Shown here: positions 1 through 6,205 of the stretch, in pieces | Numbering within the stretch: position 1 is the stretch's first letter | Layout: every line of letters begins with the position of its first letter | Assembly: GCA_903917305.1 (NCBI GenBank) | Contig: CAIXAA010000894.1 | Span: 1-7,712 of the forward strand | From: an uncultured Myxococcales bacterium | Lineage (GTDB): Bacteria > Myxococcota_A > UBA9042 | Reading direction: 5' to 3' | Length of the DNA stretch: 7,712 bases | The notes under the pieces: model-generated | Databases searched by the model: none | The model's input: only the letters and a program-made list of their open reading frames with translations | Told to the model about the DNA's origin: nothing | Made by a program: the position numbers and the translations under genes

Positions 1-1
1 C

Positions 2-835
<834 letters not shown>

Positions 836-903
836 CGGATGCCGGCTGGGCTGCGGCGGCCGGGTGCGGCGCGCAGCGTGGGCGAGTGGCCGTCACTGCG
901 GCA

Positions 904-932
904 TTGACTCTTGCCGCTCGCGGATGGACACT
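904..932 (+). promoter_or_regulatory. Candidate sigma-70 promoter for the tRNA / zinc-ribbon gene
   Basis: TTGACT (904-909) matches the -35 consensus at five of six bases. A 17-base spacer leads to GACACT (927-932), a weak -10 with three of six matches. The predicted start is near 939, about 45 bases before the tRNA. The stretch after the -10 is GC-rich, as in the discriminators of stringently controlled stable-RNA promoters, but in a GC-rich genome this is weak support. Elsewhere in 836-983, between rpoD and the tRNA, I see no gene and only a GC-rich imperfect hairpin (842-863) without a T-run. Confidence 0.35.
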
Positions 933-983
933 CCTGCGCCGTCGGGCCGAGCGCCCGCGGCCTGCCTTGGCCCCGCAAAGACT

Positions 984-1056
984 GGGCCCATAGCTCAGCG
1001 GTGAGAGCTGCCGGCTCATAACCGGCTGGTCCCTGGTTCGAATCCAGGTGGGCCCA
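984..1056 (+). tRNA. tRNA with CAT anticodon, probably tRNA-Ile2 (lysidine-modified), otherwise elongator tRNA-Met
   Basis: A complete cloverleaf can be folded by hand. Acceptor stem 984-990/1049-1055 (GGGCCCA with TGGGCCC); D stem 993-996/1005-1008; anticodon stem 1010-1014/1022-1026 (GCCGG/CCGGC) with loop CTCATAA and anticodon CAT at 1017-1019; T stem 1032-1036/1044-1048 with loop TTCGAAT; discriminator A1056. The acceptor has C4-G69 and C5-G68 pairs, which are recognition features of tRNA-Ile2 for the lysidine synthetase TilS, and the variable loop TGGTC resembles E. coli ileX. This favours Ile(CAU) reading AUA over elongator Met. The 1-72 pair is G-C, so it is not an initiator of the usual bacterial type. 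The gene is followed by CCG, so the terminal A of CCA is not encoded and must be added by nucleotidyltransferase. It lies 148 bases after rpoD and 41 bases before the next gene. Confidence 0.95.
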
Positions 1057-1097
1057 CCGAGCGCAGCGCGGCAGACAGGCCTAGAGGAGCGAAAGCC

Positions 1098-1853
1098 ATG
1101 GTTGTGAGCAAACCCGCTGAAATCATGGACGTCCTGCGCCGTCTGCAGGCCATCGACGACGAAATTCGCGAGATCCGCGTCGCCCGCGACCAGATGGTCG
1201 CCAGCATGGAGCGCCTGCAGAAGGTGCTTGCCCACCTCGACCGCGAGCTCGCGGAGAAGCGGGAGAAGCTGGCGGAAGCCGAGACCTGGTACCGCGCCAA
1301 GAACGGCGAGCTCGAAGCCGAGCGCGAGAAGCTGACCAAAGCCAAGTCCAAGCTCACCGGCGTGACGCGCTCGAAAGAGTACGTCGCCGTCAACAAGGAA
1401 CTCGAGACGGTTCGCAAGAACATCACGCAGCGCGAGGACGAAGTGGCCAAGCTGCTCGTCGCGATCGGCGAGTTCCGCGAGGCGATTGGCAAGGAAGAGC
1501 AGAAGGTCAAGGACTTGCGCAGCCAGGCCGAGGTCGAGTCGCACTCCAACCGCGAGCGTCTGGCGGTGATGGAAGGCAAGATCGCCGAGGTCGACGCGCG
1601 CCGCAAAGTCATCTCGTCGGCCGTCGACCGCAGCCTCGTCGAGCGCTACGGCCGCATCGCGGCCAAGCGCGAAGGCATCGCCGTCGCGGCGGTGGTCGAT
1701 GGCGGCTGCCGGGGCTGCCACATGCAGCTCAACCCGCGCTTCATCGAGAGCATCCTGCGCGCCTCGAGCGTGGTGACGTGCCCGCATTGCTCGCGCTACT
1801 TGTACGCGGACAGCGCGCATGACGCCGACGGCAATGCCGTGACCAGCGTCTAA
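1098..1853 (+). CDS. Coiled-coil protein with C-terminal C4 zinc ribbon (COG1579-like, DR0291/HP0958 type)
   Basis: The 251-residue protein has two parts. Residues about 10-180 are a long, charged, heptad-rich region (runs such as ELAEKREKLAEAE and ELEAEREKLTKAKSKL) that should form an antiparallel coiled-coil hairpin. The C-terminus carries a four-cysteine zinc ribbon: CRGC (C204, C207) and CPHC (C228, C231), preceded by the typical ERYGRI..KREGIAVA segment. This is the architecture of the COG1579 family of predicted nucleic-acid-binding proteins. Helicobacter HP0958 and chlamydial CT398 are studied members, linked to sigma-54/flagellar or secretion functions, but the molecular role in most bacteria is unknown and I assign none here. 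The start ATG is supported by GAGGAG at 1084-1089, eight bases upstream. No terminator is visible between the tRNA and this gene, so it may share the tRNA transcript. It ends five bases before the convergent RNase HI gene. Confidence 0.9.
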   Translation: MVVSKPAEIMDVLRRLQAIDDEIREIRVARDQMVASMERLQKVLAHLDRELAEKREKLAEAETWYRAKNGELEAEREKLTKAKSKLTGVTRSKEYVAVNKELETVRKNITQREDEVAKLLVAIGEFREAIGKEEQKVKDLRSQAEVESHSNRERLAVMEGKIAEVDARRKVISSAVDRSLVERYGRIAAKREGIAVAAVVDGGCRGCHMQLNPRFIESILRASSVVTCPHCSRYLYADSAHDADGNAVTSV

Positions 1854-1858
1854 GCCGC

Positions 1859-2593
1859 TTACTTTCCTTTCAGACCCAGCGTCGCCAGCGCGTCGGCGTA
1901 CTCGTTCCAGCGCGTACCGTCGTGCGCCTTGGTCCACTGCAGCTTCACGCCGGGGTGCGCCTGCGCCAGCTCGAAGGCGCGCTGCACGAGATCGATGTTC
2001 TTGATCTCGCCGTCCTTGCGCTTCCAGCCGCGCGCGCGCCAGGTTTTCGCCCACAAAGTCAAGGTCTTGACGCACAGGTCGCTGTCGCTGTGCACGGTCG
2101 TGCGCGCATCCGTGGGCAGGTGCTCCAGCGCGTGGATGATGGCGGTGAGCTCCATGCGGTTGTTGGTCGTCTGGCGCTCCCCACCTCGGTCTTCCGCAAC
2201 AATCTCGCCATCTTTCACGTAGACGAAGCCCCAGCCGCCAGGACCGGGATTCGGGCGCGCGCCGCCGTCGGTGAAGACGCCGTCGGTCGGCCCTTGCGTA
2301 AAGCGTTCGAGGACTTCCGCGGGCGTGAGGTCGACGACGTCCGTGCCGCTGCCGCCGCCGAACCAAGTCTTGGACCCGGCGGCGCGACCGGGGGGCAGGC
2401 GCTGGATCGCGGGCGCGGCGGCCCCGCTGGCGATCTGCCAAGGCGTGGGCGCACCTGCAGGCGCCGCGGGGGCCGCGCCCTTGGACTTGCGGTGCGCGTT
2501 GCAGAAGCGCGGCTTCCAGCCCGGGTACTTGGCCAGCGCCGCCTCGGCGACCTCAAAGGCCACGCCGCATTCGTCACACGTGAACTGGGCCAT
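1859..2593 (-). CDS. rnhA: Ribonuclease HI with N-terminal zinc ribbon
   Basis: Cleaves the RNA strand of RNA-DNA hybrids (R-loops, primers) in the cytoplasm. The 244-residue product is longer than the usual ~150 because of an N-terminal extension. Residues 1-40 hold a small metal-binding module, C6-x2-C9 and C31-x2-H34, around AKYPGW. An Ala/Pro/Gly-rich linker runs to about residue 105. The RNase H domain follows with every catalytic position: D109 (FTDGGARPNPGPGGWG), E148 (NNRMELTA), D170 (HSDSD), H224 (TKAHDG) and D234 (NEYADALA). The basic handle region WAKTWRARGWKRKDG (181-195) is like that of E. coli RNase HI. Start: ATG at 2593, with AAAGG (2606-2602) eight bases upstream; an upstream TTG at 2614 would remove nothing important but lies inside the preceding gene. 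The aldehyde dehydrogenase gene ends four bases upstream on the same strand, so the two are probably cotranscribed. The stop TAA is five bases from the end of the convergent zinc-ribbon gene. Confidence 0.94.
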   Translation of the reverse strand: MAQFTCDECGVAFEVAEAALAKYPGWKPRFCNAHRKSKGAAPAAPAGAPTPWQIASGAAAPAIQRLPPGRAAGSKTWFGGGSGTDVVDLTPAEVLERFTQGPTDGVFTDGGARPNPGPGGWGFVYVKDGEIVAEDRGGERQTTNNRMELTAIIHALEHLPTDARTTVHSDSDLCVKTLTLWAKTWRARGWKRKDGEIKNIDLVQRAFELAQAHPGVKLQWTKAHDGTRWNEYADALATLGLKGK

Positions 2594-2597
2594 TTCG

Positions 2598-4070
2598 CTA
2601 GCCTTTGCCCGCAAGCTCGCGGTTGCGCTTCTTCAAGGCGGACAGCGTGCCCAGCAGCGCGCCGAGGCCGCCCGACTGCTGCCGCGCCACCAGCGTGCGC
2701 ATCAGGTCGATCATCGCGGTGCCGTAGGGGTACCACCAAGGCTCGATGGCGCTTGTGGAATCCACGACGACCAGGCGCGGCCGCGTCAGGTGCATCAGCG
2801 CCTCGGGGGAGTTCGTCACGCCCGTGCCGGACTCGCCGACGCCGACCCACGGCAGGTCGGGCAGCGCGCCGGTGAAGCTGTGGTTGTTGATCCACACCAT
2901 GCCGCTGCGCAGCCGGTCGGCGACGCTGCGCGCGCGGTTCAGGTCGCGGCACCACACCGAGGCGCCCAGGCCGTAGCGCGTGTCGTTGGCGGCGGTGATG
3001 CAGTCTTCATCCGTTTCGCAGATCTCCAGCACGGCGGTCGGGCCGAAGCTCTCGTCCGCCCACGCCGGCGCATCGCGCGGCACGCCGGTCAGCAGCGTCG
3101 GGCGCAGCGGGCCGCCGCTGTCCGGCAGGCCGCCGGTCTCCAGCTTGGCACCGCGCGCCAGGGCATCGCGGATGTGCCCGATCACAAGCTCTTTTTGCAT
3201 CGGCGTGACCAGCTCGCACACGTCCGGCGCGGCGCGCTCCATCGCAGCCACGAGCGACGGCAGGAAGGCCGGCGCGATGGTCGCCTGCACCGCCACGCGC
3301 TCGATGCCGGAGCAATTCTGTCCGGCATTCATGAGGATGCCCCAGGCGACGCCGGCGGCGGTGCGCTCCAGGTCGGCGCCTTCCAGCACCACGGCGCAGT
3401 CCTTGCCACCCAGCTCCAGCTCGCACGGGATGCCGCGCTCCGCGCAGGCCACCGCGACGCGCCTTCCGGTGCGCGTGCTGCCGGTGAACACGATCATGTC
3501 CGGCTTGGCCTCGATCAGCGCCGCGCCCGCCTCGCCGGCGCCCGGCAGCATCTGCACGATGGGCCCCAGGGCGCTGCGCAGCCGCTCCACCAGCCACGCG
3601 CCGGTCTGCGGCGTGCATTCCGACGGCTTCAAGACCACGCCATTGCCGGCCAGCAGCGCCGGCACCAGCGTGCGCATCGGCAGCGACACCGGGAAATTCC
3701 AGGGAGAAATCACGCCAATGACGCCGCGCGGCAGCCTCTCGATGGTCGCCTTCTTGCCCGGCATCTCCAGCGAAGGCACATGGCCCTTGCGCGGCGCCAG
3801 CAGCGCCGGACCGCGATCGCACCAGTAGCTGAACAAATCCGCGACGCCCAGCACTTCGGCGGAGTAGCTCTCGGCGAGCGGCTTGTGCGTCTCCAGCGTC
3901 GCCAGCTCCGCCAGCTCGTCGGCGCGCGCCAGGATCAGCTGGCAGGCCTCGCGCATCTTCGCCACGCGCGACGCGATCGGCAGGCTCGCCCATTTCGCAG
4001 CGGCGGCGCGCACTTCGTTCACGGCGTCTTGGGCGGCCAGCTGCACATCGGTCAGGGGTTGGGGCGGCAT
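2598..4070 (-). CDS. NAD(P)-dependent aldehyde dehydrogenase
   Basis: Oxidises an aldehyde to the carboxylic acid with NAD(P)+. The 490-residue product has the full ALDH signature set: ISPWNFP (121-127, oxyanion Asn125), KPSE (148-151, cofactor-binding Lys), FTGSTRTG (195-202, Rossmann loop), LELGGK (218-223, general base Glu219), NAGQNCSG (248-255, catalytic Cys253) and ESFGP (340-344). After the core come about 60 residues (from 430) containing WWYPYG and a final amphipathic, basic segment. Class-3-like fatty or aromatic aldehyde dehydrogenases have comparable Y/P-containing tails, but I cannot fix the substrate. The start ATG at 4070 is chosen because GGAGG (4084-4080) lies nine bases upstream; further upstream the reading frame runs antisense through another gene and looks non-coding. 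The gene is divergent to a GMC oxidoreductase operon, suggesting joint alcohol-to-acid oxidation, and RNase HI follows four bases later. Confidence 0.95.
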   Translation of the reverse strand: MPPQPLTDVQLAAQDAVNEVRAAAAKWASLPIASRVAKMREACQLILARADELAELATLETHKPLAESYSAEVLGVADLFSYWCDRGPALLAPRKGHVPSLEMPGKKATIERLPRGVIGVISPWNFPVSLPMRTLVPALLAGNGVVLKPSECTPQTGAWLVERLRSALGPIVQMLPGAGEAGAALIEAKPDMIVFTGSTRTGRRVAVACAERGIPCELELGGKDCAVVLEGADLERTAAGVAWGILMNAGQNCSGIERVAVQATIAPAFLPSLVAAMERAAPDVCELVTPMQKELVIGHIRDALARGAKLETGGLPDSGGPLRPTLLTGVPRDAPAWADESFGPTAVLEICETDEDCITAANDTRYGLGASVWCRDLNRARSVADRLRSGMVWINNHSFTGALPDLPWVGVGESGTGVTNSPEALMHLTRPRLVVVDSTSAIEPWWYPYGTAMIDLMRTLVARQQSGGLGALLGTLSALKKRNRELAGKG

Positions 4071-4079
4071 CGGCGGGTT

Positions 4080-4084
4080 CCTCC
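4080..4084 (-). promoter_or_regulatory. Shine-Dalgarno site fixing the aldehyde dehydrogenase start
   Basis: On the minus strand this reads GGAGG, nine bases before the ATG at 4070. The frame stays open far upstream of this ATG, so this site is the main reason to reject an N-terminal extension. Confidence 0.8.
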
Positions 4085-4125
4085 GTAGCGTCAAGGTGGG
4101 CTGCCGGGTTCTAGCAAACGCAGCG

Positions 4126-4141
4126 TGCACAGACCAGTGCA
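4126..4141. repeat. Short inverted repeat in the divergent promoter region (possible operator)
   Basis: TGCAC (4126-4130) and GTGCA (4137-4141) form a perfect 5-base dyad with a 6-base centre, in the 190-base region between the divergent aldehyde dehydrogenase and oxidoreductase genes. Its size suits a dimeric repressor site, but arms this short arise by chance. No regulator gene is present in the window. Confidence 0.2.
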
Positions 4142-4174
4142 AGTCGGTAAGCAACACGCGCAACCCGGCGTCCA

Positions 4175-4191
4175 TGACGCGGTTGTGACGC
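4175..4191 (+). repeat. Tandem TGACGC direct repeat just upstream of a -35 box
   Basis: TGACGC occurs at 4175-4180 and again at 4186-4191, start-to-start distance 11 bases, about one helical turn. The second copy ends eight bases before the TTGACA at 4200. This geometry would fit an activator contacting RNA polymerase, but two 6-base copies are weak evidence. Confidence 0.2.
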
Positions 4192-4199
4192 CGCATCGG

Positions 4200-4228
4200 T
4201 TGACATCGGACCCTTCCCTCTTGAACAT
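4200..4228 (+). promoter_or_regulatory. Candidate sigma-70 promoter for the GMC oxidoreductase operon
   Basis: A perfect TTGACA -35 box lies at 4200-4205. With a 17-base spacer the -10 would be GAACAT (4223-4228), three of six matches. The predicted start near 4235 would give a leader of about 25 bases, with GGAG at 4252-4255 as ribosome site for the first gene. A poor -10 next to a perfect -35 could mean dependence on an activator. No comparably good promoter is visible for the opposite strand. Confidence 0.45.
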
Positions 4229-4260
4229 GCCGCTGGCGCCTTCTGCGCTTCGGAGCCGCC

Positions 4261-4656
4261 ATGTGGCTGAGGCTCGTCGCCTGGTGCATGTCCGTGACCT
4301 TCCCGTCCACCGACGAGCTTGTCGGCGTGGATCGCATGGAAGTCGTGCCGTTCTTGCGCCAGTTCAACCGTGACACGCCGCTGCTCATGCAGGTCGCGCT
4401 CAGCGCGTCGGTGCTGGTGTTCCTGCTCTCCCCGCTGCTGACCATCGGCGTGCCGCTGCCGGCGCCGTGGCTGAGCAAGGCAAACCAGCAGAAACACTTG
4501 GAGAAGCTGGCCGGGCACCCCATCTACCTGCTGCGCCAGACGATGATGATGATCAAGACCGTGGCCGGGCTGCTGTGGGGCGCGGATCCCCAGGTGCGCA
4601 AGTCGCTGGGCATGGATCCGTACAAAGTCGATCCCGGCAGCTGGCGCCAGGCGTGA
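4261..4656 (+). CDS. Small membrane protein, probable partner or split N-terminal domain of the GMC oxidoreductase
   Basis: The 131-residue product has a soluble start (residues 1-40, with VVPFLRQFNRDTP), one clear membrane segment at about 41-63 (QVALSASVLVFLLSPLLTIGV) and a helical, partly hydrophobic stretch at about 88-106 (YLLRQTMMMIKTVAGLL), followed by a WGADPQVRKSLGMDP motif. From memory, a helical region ending in a similar 'DPxVRxxLG' element occurs N-terminal to the FAD domain in long-chain alcohol oxidases and related bacterial GMC proteins; here it is a separate gene directly in front of the FAD protein. I do not recognise a named family. ATG 4261 has GGAG (4252-4255) five bases upstream. 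The stop TGA (4654-4656) overlaps the ribosome site of the next gene, so translation is probably coupled and the two products made together. Confidence 0.8.
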   Translation: MWLRLVAWCMSVTFPSTDELVGVDRMEVVPFLRQFNRDTPLLMQVALSASVLVFLLSPLLTIGVPLPAPWLSKANQQKHLEKLAGHPIYLLRQTMMMIKTVAGLLWGADPQVRKSLGMDPYKVDPGSWRQA

Positions 4657-4658
4657 GG
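4654..4658 (+). promoter_or_regulatory. Shine-Dalgarno site overlapping a stop codon; decides the GMC start
   Basis: TGAGG at 4654-4658 includes the stop codon of the preceding gene and sits six bases before GTG 4665. An alternative GTG at 4653 would form a GTGA overlap with the same stop codon but has no suitably spaced ribosome site. Confidence 0.5.
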
Positions 4659-4664
4659 CAGTCC

Positions 4665-6197
4665 GTGCAAGCACCCCAAGCTGGTCGACATTTCAGCTTC
4701 GCCACCGGCCCGGACGTGGAGCTGACGGCGGACTACGTCGTCGTGGGCAGCGGCGCGGGCGGTGCAGCGGCGGCGATCACGCTGGCGCGCGCTGGGCGTT
4801 CGGTCGTGTTGTGCGAGGCCGGGCCCTGGCGCGATCCGGAAGACTACCCGCACACCATGTACGGCACGATGCGGGACATGTTCAACAACTGGGGCTCGCT
4901 GGTCGCCACCGGCGATTCGATCATCCCGGTCGTGCAGGCGCGGCTGGTCGGCGGCACGCCAGTCATCAACAGCGCGATCGTCGTGCGCACGCCGGCGGAT
5001 GTGCTGGAAGACTGGCGCGTGCGGCACGGCCTGGGCGGCGTGTTCAACGAGGACACGATCGGCCGCGCGCAGGACCGCATCGAGCAGGAGTTGCAGATCC
5101 AGCCGAGCGAAGCCGAGATCCTCGGGCCATCGAGCGAGCGGATGCTGCAAGCGCTGGAGCGCCTGGGCCTCGAAGGCCACCCGACGATGCGCAACGTCGC
5201 GAATTGCCAGGGCGTCATGCAGTGCCTGCAGGGCTGCCGCAACCGCGCCAAGCAGACCTCGAACGTGCTGTGGATCCGCGAGCTGCTGCAGCTGGGCGGC
5301 ACCGTGCTGTCGTGCGCCGAAGTCGAGCGCGTGGCGATCGAGCGCGGCCGGGCCAGCGGCATCCGCGGCCACTTCCGCCACCCGGAAGAGCGCAACCGTG
5401 GCGCGGGCTTTCGCGTGCAGGCCACGCGGGGCGTGTTCATCGCGGCGTCGGCGACGGGCTCCGCGCCGCTCCTGCAGCGCAGCGGCGTGCGGTTGCCGTA
5501 CCTCGGGCAAGGCTGGCGCGCGCATCCGGGCGCGGGCGTGCTGGGCGTCTACGACGAGCACATCAACATGCACCGCGGTCCGAGCCAGGCGGCGGCGTCG
5601 ATCCACTACCGCGCGGACATCGGCATCAAGCTGGAGTCGCTGTCGCTGCCGCTGGAGTTGATCGCGGCGCGCGTCGGCGGCGCCGGGCCGCAGCTGATGC
5701 ACAAGCTCGCGCAGTACCGCAAGACCGCGATGTGGGTGGCGGCGGTGCGCTGCGACGCCGTGGGCAGCATCAAGCGCACGCTGTGGGGCTCGACCGCGCT
5801 GCACTTCGTGCCGTCCAAGAAGGACCTGTGGCGCCTGCGCGAGGGCCTCAAGATCGTCTCCAAGCTGCACTTCGAGGTCGGCGCCACGAAGGTCTGGCCG
5901 GGCGTCTACGGCATGCCCGCGGAGATCACGCCCGACACGCTGGATCTGTTCGACCAGGCGCCGCTGGACAACAAGGCCTATACCTGGGTTTTGTCGCATC
6001 TTTTCGGCGGCTGCTCCCTGGGAGCCGATCCCGCCACCTCCGTGGTCGCGCCCGATCTGCACCTGCGCGGCGTGCGCAACCTGCACGTGGTTGACGCCTC
6101 GGCCATTCCCACCACACTTGGCGTGAATCCGCAGCACACGATCATGGCGATGGCCATGGTCGCGGCCGAGCGGCTCGTCAATGAAGAACGACCCTAG
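4665..6197 (+). CDS. GMC-family FAD-dependent alcohol oxidoreductase with a three-cysteine motif
   Basis: FAD-dependent oxidation of an alcohol to an aldehyde or ketone. From GTG 4665 the product has 510 residues. The N-terminal Rossmann motif is VVVGSGAGG (25-33), ending in the ribose-binding acid E51 (VVLCEAG). The substrate region contains ARLVGGTPVINSAI (92-105). The GMC C-terminal domain has HLFGGCSLGADP (445-456), LHVVDASAIPT (473-483) and VNPQHTIMAMA (487-497), giving the catalytic pair His445/Asn488 as in cholesterol-oxidase-type members. A cluster C181-x5-C187-x3-C191 followed by RAKQTSNV stands out (see findings). No signal peptide is visible. The start is uncertain between GTG 4653 and 4665, differing by four residues. 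Its closest functional type appears to be the long-chain alcohol oxidase/sugar-alcohol dehydrogenase branch; substrate and electron acceptor are not determinable here. The divergent aldehyde dehydrogenase could take the product further. Confidence 0.9.
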   Translation: MQAPQAGRHFSFATGPDVELTADYVVVGSGAGGAAAAITLARAGRSVVLCEAGPWRDPEDYPHTMYGTMRDMFNNWGSLVATGDSIIPVVQARLVGGTPVINSAIVVRTPADVLEDWRVRHGLGGVFNEDTIGRAQDRIEQELQIQPSEAEILGPSSERMLQALERLGLEGHPTMRNVANCQGVMQCLQGCRNRAKQTSNVLWIRELLQLGGTVLSCAEVERVAIERGRASGIRGHFRHPEERNRGAGFRVQATRGVFIAASATGSAPLLQRSGVRLPYLGQGWRAHPGAGVLGVYDEHINMHRGPSQAAASIHYRADIGIKLESLSLPLELIAARVGGAGPQLMHKLAQYRKTAMWVAAVRCDAVGSIKRTLWGSTALHFVPSKKDLWRLREGLKIVSKLHFEVGATKVWPGVYGMPAEITPDTLDLFDQAPLDNKAYTWVLSHLFGGCSLGADPATSVVAPDLHLRGVRNLHVVDASAIPTTLGVNPQHTIMAMAMVAAERLVNEERP

Positions 6198-6201
6198 GAG
6201 G
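6196..6201 (+). promoter_or_regulatory. Consensus AGGAGG ribosome site overlapping the GMC stop codon
   Basis: AGGAGG begins on the second base of the TAG stop (6195-6197) of the oxidoreductase gene and lies four bases before ATG 6206. Ribosomes ending the upstream gene would sit directly on it, which suggests coupled translation and efficient expression of the following unknown gene. Confidence 0.8.
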
Positions 6202-6205
6202 TTCC

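Noticed and set aside
842..863. GC-rich CCGGC/GCCGG hairpin after rpoD considered as a terminator
   Set aside because: It has a 12-base loop and no following T-run; such stems are common in this base composition.
1821..1850. Hairpin (ACGGC-AAT-GCCGT, with outer GACG/CGTC) at the end of the zinc-ribbon gene, considered as a bidirectional terminator
   Set aside because: It lies inside coding sequence, and the T-rich stretch at 1863-1870 is over 20 bases past the stem; the other strand has no U-tract.
2271..4088. Plus-strand open frame of 605 codons antisense to the aldehyde dehydrogenase
   Set aside because: The opposite strand encodes a complete aldehyde dehydrogenase with every catalytic motif; the antisense product is low-complexity Arg/Gln/His/Ala with no recognisable fold.
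4108..4142. Promoter for the aldehyde dehydrogenase on the minus strand (TTGCAC with TTTGCT, or TAGAAC alone)
   Set aside because: TTGCAC/TTTGCT match only three of six bases each, and TAGAAC has no -35 at the right distance. A promoter must exist here but I cannot place it.
4071..4523. N-terminal extension of the aldehyde dehydrogenase by about 150 residues
   Set aside because: The extension would overlap the small membrane protein gene antisense and has no ALDH similarity; GGAGG nine bases before ATG 4070 marks the real start.
4467..4664. Upstream start for the GMC protein at ATG 4467
   Set aside because: The added residues lie out of frame over the small membrane protein gene, are low-complexity (Asp run, Ala/Pro/Arg), and the Rossmann motif already sits at the usual distance from GTG 4665.
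4524..6137. Minus-strand open frame of 537 codons antisense to the GMC gene
   Set aside because: A GC-rich shadow of a clearly coding gene; no motifs and biased composition.
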